Shown piece by piece: positions 56,340 through 64,000 of a stretch of DNA of 64,000 nucleotides. The notes below the pieces were generated by a model that made no database searches, was not told the origin of the DNA, and saw only the letters and a list, made by a program, of their open reading frames with translations. The stretch spans positions 922,973-986,972 of the forward strand of contig FJOG01000024.1 of assembly GCA_900073065.1 (NCBI GenBank), written 5' to 3'. This DNA is from Phialocephala subalpina (taxonomy: Eukaryota; Ascomycota; Leotiomycetes; Helotiales; Mollisiaceae). The position numbers and the translations under genes are program-made. The number at the start of each line of letters is the position of its first letter. Position 1 is the first letter of the stretch.

Positions 56340-58350
56340 AAAAAATTGATATTTTAATGTAGCCTTGGTTGAAGAAAAAAGAAGAGAAGACGAAAGAAGC
56401 TGCGAAATGAAGTAGCCATGGCAGCAGCTAAGCTGTCATTGCTCCTTCCGTGTTGGAGTTACCAGCAACCAGACGAAGAAGGCACAACTGATGCCTCTTA
56501 AAAACATGCATATCTACGAAATATTGATTGTGAAAAATAATCCCATAAAACAAAGATATAATTTAGTGGAAATATCAAATAGCCCCAAGAAATGACACCT
56601 TCAGAGGGTTGACTGGCATATTTCAACGGCTTCTAGCATTCTCATTCCGTTATCACGCTTTTCCTCGCACGAAATTAAGTCCACCAAGCCAACCAAAATA
56701 ATTCATTTGATTTCGTGAGGGTATGCGAAATCGTCAGAGCAGTGAAGTGGTAGGGATGATCTGCAGAGGCTCTAGGAGCAAGAGCATCGTCTCGAAGTCT
56801 TCAGTCACATCCAGAAAAAGTACAAAATTCGATATTAAAACTGATATAAGCAGACTGCCCGACTTTATGTGTATATCAGTTGTTATAATCGTGTCTAGAT
56901 CCTTTAGTTCAAAATACAAAAGCTGTTCGAAAGTGTTATCGGTCTGAAGATATCAATAGCCCTCCACACGATGTCCTGAACTAATCGGTAAAACCGCTGG
57001 GCCGTGAAATCGACTGTTCGGTGCAACTGTGCTCAAACTGAAGAAGGCCGACAGCTCGAATTGGAATAAAAATGCAGCAATTGTAAAAGGGGGCGACTAA
57101 ACACGTGACGCGTCAGGGCACGAGGTCTGTACCCTGAATGTGGACATTGTAATAGATCAAGCTAGTGCTAGATTCTCGAACTCATGACACTCTTTCTTCG
57201 ATATGGCGGTATCAGATCAACCCCGAGGGGATGCATGACGTTGAACGGACATAGGCAATAAGCTGCACTTGATTGACGCCACTTTTGTCTTCTCCGATGA
57301 GGCAGGGCAGCGAAATTACGGAAACTCGTCCCTTCAGCTTTCTCTTGAGGGCTATACATCGTATCGCTGCTTGTGTCGCCAAACGATCACAGACGAAAAG
57401 AATTGTGCTGGCTCTTAACACGTGATAAGATCTAGCCTCTTTGGTTCTAGCTGATACGAGCAACCGCTCGGCTGAATTATTCTCGCAGTTCGTCCCTCTT
57501 CACAATCTTTCAGTTCTTCATCATTCGGGACCTGGTCCAACGCGAGAGAAATGCGGCTCCGGTAGCAATTACGACACGATATCGTGGTTCCAATACCGGC
57601 ACCGGCAGTTCTACGGCACGGTCAAGGTTAATGACTCTCAGGGTGTGGAGTTGCTGGAGTTCATGAGATGAGGCCGCGTCTGCAGGTCCGCCAGCACCAC
57701 CTCCAAGAGTGGGCAAAAACCGTCTGAACCCATCCCCAACGCCACGTTTTGTTTCGACAAAAGTTTCTATCTGTACTCTCATCGGGCAATTGTCTATTTA
57801 TTTGATCGGCGAAAGCCCGGCACAGTCAAATTTGTATCCATCATGCTGGAGCATCTCGTGACTTCCCAGGGGTGATAAGGGACGGGCCTGTCTAGCGAAC
57901 AGCTTTCGGAGTCTCAAGTGGACATTCAGGATAGCGGTCGCCGAAGTTTCAAGCTGTCAAATTCCAGCGCTTGCGGATAACCTTGTTCTTACTTGCAAAG
58001 CCCTGGTTATAGACGCCATCGACAGGAAGAACGTTTGCAGATCACCAGATAGAGTCAGATCAGAACCCATACCGTCAAACAGGAAAATTTGTTTATGGAG
58101 ACTGTCGTCGTCGTCAGTTTGAGCTACATGTTCAGGCGAGTGCCGGTTCTCGGCCTCCTGAAGCCTCTAGAGTGCTTCAATGCTTCCAGAATTGGCGTTG
58201 TATAAAAGGGAGCTTGCATCCTGATCTTGGCTGCGGCTCTCCTTTCCCACGTTACCTTCATCCTTTGTGTGTGTCGTTCTTTTCGGGTCATTCGTTTTGT
58301 ACCTCGACATTCTTTCATCTTTTTGCTTCAGAGGCTCGTTCTCTCACACT
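56340..58350. other. Gene-poor stretch; GH3 promoter at its end
   Basis: 2 kb without a gene I can support. The only protein-like frame is a minus-strand one at 57782-57510 (90 codons, start MRVQIETFVETKRGVGDG), which I do not recognise. The end is the GH3 promoter with a TATAAAA at 58201. Confidence 0.45.
58201..58207 (+). promoter_or_regulatory. TATA box of GH3 gene
   Basis: TATAAAA 150 bp upstream of the GH3 start codon, followed by a T-rich leader, as in highly inducible fungal secreted-enzyme genes. Confidence 0.6.
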
Positions 58351-60927
58351 ATGCGGCCAACTTCCACTTCTCTTCTGGCCCTGCTCTTCGGAGTAGGTGC
58401 TCTGGGAGATGCATCGGTCAACTACACTGCGCAATTGCTAAGCTCAGGCACTATCAAGCTTGGTGATTGGCAAGCAGCCTATGACAAGGCATATGCCCTT
58501 GTCCAGACTTTGAACACAACCGAGAAGCTTTCCATCATTACTGGTGGAAGCGCAGGCAACTTTAGCAAATTGGCAATGTTGGACTCATCGACCAATCCTC
58601 TCACCTACTTCTATGTCACGACTTGGCCAGCAGGAGCTGCGATGGCGATGACCTGGGACAAGGATACTATTTTGGGGCAAGGAAGCGCGCTCGGCGCGGA
58701 GTTTCGTGGCAAGGGCATCAACCTTGCCTATGCTCCCACCTTCGAGCCTTTGGGACGCTCAGCATGGTGTGGCCGCACGGGAGAGACGTATGGTGCAGAC
58801 TCACATCTCAATGGTGCCATGGGTGGCAACTTCGTTAAAGGAATGGCTAGTGCTGGCGTCATTCCATCCTCGAAACATTTCATTATGAACGAGCAAGAGA
58901 CAAATCGTGACGGGAGCGGTAGCAGCGCTGGTGGAGGTGGCGGCTTTGGCGGAGGAAGCCCACCAAGCAGCAACTCTAGTACTATTTCTGCAAGACAGAG
59001 CACCAACTCAACCACCAGCAGCAACTCGACGACCAGCGATGACTCCTCGGGATCTTACAATGTTGCTATCGGCGACAAGGCCTTCCACGAGACTTACCTG
59101 ACCCCTTTCTACGACGCTGTGAAGAACGGAGTTGCTGGTACCATGTAAGTGTTGAGAGAAAGCCCCTCCTATCTCAGACTGTCTCATCGCGATGATGTCC
59201 CAGATCTTGCGGAACAATCTCCGTCGAAAAATTGCTAATCACCCATTGCCAAGGTGTGCAATGAACAAGGTCAACGGCACGTACTCGTGTGAGAGTCAGG
59301 ACCTCCTTGGAAAATACCTCAAGGTTGAGTAAGTGATTTTATTATTGTGTCTTTGTCCCTGAAGATATGACTAATTCTTTGCAGGCTGGGCATGCCAGGA
59401 ATCGTCCACGCCGATGTTGGTGCTCAGCACACCGGCATCAATTCAGCAAACGCCGGCATGGACTACGGATCTTCTTCAGACTGGAGCGAGGATACTTTAG
59501 GCGTCGGCTTGACCAATGGAAGCTTCACCACTGCTCGTCTTGATGACATGGTCATCCGTAACATGATGGGATACTTCCATTACAACCAAGACCAAGGATA
59601 TCCCACCAAAGCCGGCGTCACTGACTACGTCGATGTCCGTGGCAACCACAGCACACTGGCACGAACCTACGCTGCGAACTCTCTTGTTCTGTTGAAAAAC
59701 ACAAACAATGCTCTGCCACTGAAGGACAAGAGATCAATCAGCATCTTCGGCTATCACGCTGCTCAGAGATTCGTTGGTGCGAATACTGCGCTCACTGTCT
59801 ATAATGGTGTGGGACCAACCCTGTTGGGACACATGAGCACAGTCGGCGGGTCTGCCATGGGTTCTTTGGCTTATGTCACCACGCCTGTTCAGAAGTTTAT
59901 CGAGAGAGCTGCTACCGATGGCTTCATGCTGAGATGGTGGCTCAATGACACCACTGTCTCCTCCTTCAGCGGCATGTCTGGTTCAGGAACGGAGCTTGCT
60001 GAGAGCACTTTCGGTGTTGCTTCTCACTCTGATGTCTGCATCTGTTTCTTGAATGCGTGGTCAGGTGAGGGCGGTGATCGCTCCGAGTTGTACAATGCTA
60101 CTCAGGATGCATTGGTCAACGCTGTTGCAGACAACTGCAACAACACAATTGTGGTCATCAACACTACCGGTATGTCTCAAATCTGAAGACCTAGGTCAAC
60201 ACATGCTGACTTCAATGTGACAGGTCCCCGCCTAGTTGATTCATGGATCGGCCACGAGAACGTAACAGGAGTCATCTACGGCGGCCCTCTAGGCCAAGAA
60301 TCGGGAAACGCCATCGACGACGTCCTCTTCGGCACCGTTAATCCCTCCGGTAGACTAATCCACACGATCGCCAAAAACGAATCCGACTACGACTCCAACA
60401 CCCAGATCACTCAATCACTGGAGCTCGACTACTCTGAGGGAAACTACATCGATTACAAATACTTCGACAAATACAACGTCACCCCTCGATACGAGTTCGG
60501 ATACGGTCTCTCCTACACCACTTTCAATTACTCCTCCACCGCTACCGTAACGCCCAATACCACCGCACTCGCTGAAGCCTACTCGACCGGCGACCTAGCT
60601 ATCGGCGGACGTGAAGATCTCTGGGATGTCGTAGCGACCGTTTCAACTAGCATCTCTAACACGGGCAGCATTGCAGGTGCTGAAGTCGCACAGCTGTACA
60701 TCACTTTCCCAGATGTTGCTGATGAACCAGTAAGACAGCTTCGCGGATTTGAGAAGGTCACCATTCAGCCTAGGGAGAGTGCGACTGTTACTTTTGAGTT
60801 GAAGAGGAGGGATTTGAGTGTTTGGGATGTTAGTGCGCAGAATTGGAAGATTGAAAGTGGTGATTATACCTTGTATGTTGGGGCTAGTAGTCGGGATTTC
60901 AAGACGCAAACTACTTTGACTGTGTAG
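58351..60927 (+). CDS. GH3 beta-glucosidase, secreted
   Basis: Four exons, 58351-59144, 59254-59328, 59385-60169, 60224-60927 (introns 109, 56 and 54 nt); 785 aa. A signal peptide (1-20) is followed by the GH3 barrel: TWPAGAAMAMTWDKD, LGAEFRGKGINLAYAPTFEP, GVIPSSKHFIMNEQETNR, AMNKVNGTYSCES, and GMPGIVHADVGAQHTG with the presumed nucleophile Asp (more often in SDW). Next come the alpha/beta sandwich with SLVLLKNTNNALPLK and GGPLGQESGNAI, then the C-terminal fibronectin-like domain (YEFGYGLSYTTFNY; EVAQLYITFPD; PVRQLRGFEKV). It hydrolyses beta-glucosides outside the cell. A Gly/Ser/Thr/Asn-rich insertion of about 50 residues (58912-59055) sits between the EQE and FHETYLTPF motifs. Confidence 0.92.
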
Positions 60928-61321
60928 TGGCACCATTTAGGAGAAGGAACGAAAAAGCAGATATTGAATTTTTTGCAACTCAGGAACACAAAAGGTTCAT
61001 GCTGCTGCTTGTACTGAAACCTGACAGTCTTTGCGTTTGGAGATCACATTTATCATGTGTCCAGTGACCACTGACGATTTTGGGAAGCTGGAATTTTTTG
61101 CATTGTTTTCTAGACAGGTATTCATGCTATCAGCTCCTCAGCCAAGGCTACCCAGCCATTCAGCCTGTTCCGAATTCAATGCCGCTCAGTCTGTTTCTCT
61201 CTTCGATTTTTTGATGCATCTCAGCGTCTTTGTCGTCTTTGAGAATCCATCCTTCACCATACCCTGACGGGTCATATTACTTTCTGCTTCAGGGCGACGA
61301 CTTACCTTCGCTGCTTTTCTT
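60928..61321. other. Intergenic, nothing recognised
   Basis: 3' flank of GH3. No signal was recognised. Confidence 0.5.
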
Positions 61322-62316
61322 TCAATAGTTCTCATCAGGAGGCATGCTCGATAGCACTACGAACAACTCCTCCCAGCGAGGATTAGGACCAAAGACGACC
61401 TTCCCGTCTGGATTCAATGTCTTGACCGTGCCTGGATACTGCGCAGTCACCAGGGCAAATTGTTCTTCGCTAATTCGTGTAACAGCTGCACTGGCAAACA
61501 TTCCAGGTATCTGGAGTAAAGTTGAGCTTGTGTTTGAAGCTGGGCCAGGGGCGGAGCTTGTAGAAGGTGAATAAGTCAAGGCAAAGGCCACCTCAAGAGA
61601 CAGAGTCTTGTTAGGTTGCGCATTCAATAGAGAAATGAGGAGTTCCATATTGATAGATACATGTGCAGAAGCAAAGGCAACTGCGAAGGAGTCCAACCAG
61701 TGGGCTGTTGTGAAGCACCCATGGAGGAGGAGAAAGTAGATGAAACCAAGCCAAAGGCGAGGTTTGATTGATCCATGCGATCACCATCAGCGTCCGCAAC
61801 ACCCGCGCGAGCGGCGATATCGTCAACACGATCGCTATTTCTCTGCTGTGAAGCATGAGGAATTGAAAATTTGTTTAAAGGGTAGTCTCCGACCACCCCC
61901 GACAGAGGACGAACCTCTTGAACACGGCCACTAGCCACCAGCACCACCTGGACGGCGATAACGATTGTTACCTCCACGAACGTTAGCACCCCGACTAAAG
62001 TTCTTGGAGAATTTCGTCATTTGTATGGTCCTGAAGTCCAAGTTGACGCGTTAGCAGGTGTCCTCTACGATGTTCGATAATTCGTTAACCAGTTGTATCC
62101 CAGGTTGAAAAGCGCGTCAAGATCGAGCCACGCGACAGCACTCCAAACGAGGCAAAAGAAGGATCTGAATGTGCCGAATGGCTTCCTCGAAGTGAGAGAG
62201 AAATCACTTACAGTGAACGCGTTGCGTGCTGCTGAAATAAATTGCGAAATTGTGATGTTGAAGTTGCTTGGAGAAAGAAGAATTTGGTTGGGCAGTAACG
62301 AGTTGTCGCCTGCCAT
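61322..62316 (-). CDS. Unresolved minus-strand gene-like locus
   Basis: Several protein-like segments lie on the minus strand in different frames. The first runs from an ATG at 62316 (MAGDNSLLPNQILLSPSNF) and ends in a perfect donor (ACT|GTAAGT, 62211). Next is an Arg/Gly-rich segment near 62020-61930 (FSRGANVRGGNNRYRRPGG). The next reads AARAGVADADGDRMDQSNL (about 61820-61760). The last, about 61690-61322, is well composed to its stop (VTRISEEQFALVTAQYPGTV, then WEELFVVLSSMPPDENY). I could not join them with convincing introns and know no family. Either a spliced gene with unusual introns, or a decayed one. Confidence 0.35.
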
Positions 62317-63397
62317 TTTGATTCAAAGAAGGTCCGACTTGCCGACTTGGCGCTAGGGAAGGAATGATCCCACAATCTGTGGTTTCATGTTTCTCACGTA
62401 TTTTTGAAGATGATCTAGTCCGTATGGAATCTGCTTTTATGAGGTGCAAGTGCGAACTCCTTTTCGCTCTCGCTTAACATTGAGCGTTAAAAAAAGTAGC
62501 AAAAAAAAAGGCATTCGAAAACTCACACAAACGCCAAAAGTTCGAAAACGACTGAAGAAAAAACCAATAGGTAGGAGAGACAAAAGAGTTCGGCGCCCGA
62601 AGGCGCATTATATCTCTTGTCGATCGGTTCGCGTTGGCGTGTGAGGAAATGGTGGGTGCTCTTTCAGCTCGGGCTAGGCGTTACTTGTCTGTTCCAACTC
62701 GGGAGACATGAACGACGTTGAAAGCTCTAAGCGAGCGACACGACGATATCAACACCCGGACGTCGTAAAATAATCGGATTAGATACTGTAGCAAATGTAC
62801 CAAGCCATAAAGGACATTCAAATAAAGTCAAAATGTATGGTATAGGCGACCGAGAAATGTTCGCCCACTAAAAATGTTCGCCTACTGAAAATGTTCGCCC
62901 ACTGAAAATGTTCGCCTACTTAAAATGTTCGCTCACTGAAATCATCGACTAACAATGTAAGGAGTCAATTAAGCCATCTATGAATTCAACTCAAATACTA
63001 GCGTATCCGTATCCTGATTTAAAGCACTGGCATGGTGACAGCTAATATAAGTGTCAGGATATCTTGTTTGTTGTGCCCTTATCGACTACTTGCATCACTC
63101 GACAATCCGTCATCGATTCTTGCGGGAGTTTAAGACGAACAGGATTCAAGTAATTCTTTGTTTAGAGCAATTGACGAATTGATGAACGAATCGATCGTGA
63201 CGCGATCGTGAGAATAGAGGCATTAATTGATACGCCTGAACGTACTACTTTTAAGTAAAGTGGACACATGGAGGGTCAATTTTTTGGGAAGTCAATGCTG
63301 ATATCCATGTATTAGATCTTTCAAGTTTATTATAAGTAACGTCACGCATTCGGCATCTCTTCTCTATTGCTCGAGGTAGCAAAACCCGCCTCAACGC
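62317..63397. other. Intergenic with minisatellite
   Basis: No gene recognised. A-rich runs lie at 62488-62510. A 17-bp minisatellite at 62855-62939 is listed separately. A 66-codon basic frame (62444-62644) is lysine-rich because of the A-runs and is not called. Confidence 0.45.
62855..62939 (+). repeat. 17-bp minisatellite, five copies
   Basis: Five head-to-tail units of 17 bp: 62855-62871, 62872-62888, 62889-62905, 62906-62922, 62923-62939. Consensus AAATGTTCGCCYACTGA. The units alternate GCCCACT and GCCTACT in copies 1-4, which points to an earlier 34-bp dimer duplication. Copy 5 has GCTCACT. Confidence 0.95.
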
Positions 63398-64000
63398 TCA
63401 CCTTTCAGGCGCATTGTCCTCATCCCTTGCATTCTTCTCTTCCCGCATCTTATGCCCTGCAAACACAGCTAACATACCCAGATCATAAGTGGCCTTCAAA
63501 CATCCCGCCGCGACAAATGCCCAACCAATGGCGTTCTTCCCAGCAAGCACACCGGAAATCAGAGGTCCAATACACTGTGCAGAAGTCCTGACCACATTCA
63601 ACAATCCCATAACAGCGGTCCGCTCATGAGGTAGTACGATTGCAGCGAGAAACGCAGTGCGTGGCGCCGAATCCATGCTTATAGTGCAGGACCGTAAGAT
63701 CAGGAAAGTGGCAGCGAGAGGCAGCGAGGAGGGAATAGGCATGAGAGCAAGGAAGATGCCGGAAGGGAGATGTGTGAACACCATTGTTTTTATGTTTCCA
63801 AAGCGCCTTGCGATTGAGGATGCTAGGAGTATGGAGACAGCGCTGATAGCACTTGTGACGAAGAAAATGGTGCCTAGTTTTCCTTCCGAGAGAGAGAATT
63901 TGTCTTTGAAGAAGAAGGTTATCCATGATCTTGAAACTCGTTAGTACACAAGGAAGGGGAAGGCAACACGTGGGAAACTGACATAGGTGCGAGCCCTGAG
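63398..64000 (-). CDS. MFS transporter, 3' part (gene continues beyond the window)
   Basis: Exons read inward from the window edge: 64000-63983, then 63929-63398 after a 53-nt intron. The frame across the junction gives GLAPISWITFFFKDKF, then KLGTIFFVTSAISAVSILLA, SSIARRFGNIKTMVFTHLPS, ILRSCTISMDSAPRTAFLAA, VLPHERTAVMGLLNVVRTSA and CIGPLISGVLAGKNAIGWAF. This is the last six or so helices of a major-facilitator-superfamily permease. RCSRTAFLAAIVLPHERT-like loop features resemble uncharacterised fungal drug/solute MFS proteins. The N-terminal half lies outside the window, so substrate class is unknown. Confidence 0.85.

Noticed and set aside
62444..62644. 66-codon lysine/arginine-rich frame
   Set aside because: Its composition comes from A-runs in the DNA; not a credible protein.
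1..64000. CRISPR arrays, bacterial operons, insertion sequences, rRNA
   Set aside because: The only regular repeat array has no spacers; genes have eukaryotic introns; no transposase, terminal repeats or rRNA segments were recognised.

Overview
The window is nuclear DNA of a filamentous ascomycete (Pezizomycotina). The evidence is spliced genes with short GT-AG introns (mostly 48-70 nt), two HET-domain genes, secreted plant-cell-wall glycosidases (GH3, GH62), a fungal 2EXR/F-box-like gene and a nuclear tRNA-Ser. The gene families suggest a plant-associated or saprotrophic fungus, possibly Leotiomycetes, but the class is an inference. All exon models were built by hand from reading frame, splice signals and family motifs. 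Most of the multi-exon models sum to a whole number of codons.

Layout. 1-5739: no recognisable gene. 5740-11881: housekeeping block of a SWIRM-domain protein, PEX16 (minus) and an F-box protein (plus); the last two diverge from a 272-bp gap. 12622-18583: a divergent pair, a cytosolic GH31 alpha-xylosidase (minus, 11 exons, one GC-AG intron) and an MFS sugar transporter (plus). Three CreA-type sites lie close to the transporter TATA box. 19034-21764: a membrane-protein gene interrupted by an in-frame TAG, and an unknown partial gene. 22554-24652: HET-domain gene 1. 24653-29651: a 5-kb gene desert. 29652-34670: a secreted PR-1/CAP protein and a SPATA20-like thioredoxin-fold protein. 35057-39594: an ASCH-domain gene with a TGA, a short-chain dehydrogenase, and a 2EXR-type gene with two TAGs. 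39995-45197: tRNA-Ser(AGA), a GH62 arabinofuranosidase, and HET-domain gene 2. 47646-51229: a fused glutathione transferase / CmcJ-AsaB-like hydroxylase gene (with one in-frame TGA), convergent with a cytochrome-b5 front-end desaturase. 52137-53050: a heavily decayed APH-type kinase pseudogene. 53963-56339: a metallophosphoesterase and a nucleotidyltransferase-fold gene. 58351-60927: a secreted GH3 beta-glucosidase. 62855-62939: a 17-bp minisatellite. 63398-64000: the 3' end of an MFS transporter that leaves the window.

How genes may work together. The alpha-xylosidase has no signal peptide and sits head to head with a sugar porter, so the pair looks like an uptake-then-hydrolyse module for alpha-xylosylated oligosaccharides from xyloglucan. 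The secreted GH62 and GH3 enzymes fit the same plant-polysaccharide diet. The GST-hydroxylase fusion next to a desaturase could be a small accessory metabolic locus. A striking theme is the number of otherwise well-conserved genes broken by single TAG or TGA codons. These may be young pseudogenes, assembly errors, or stops recoded in mRNA.
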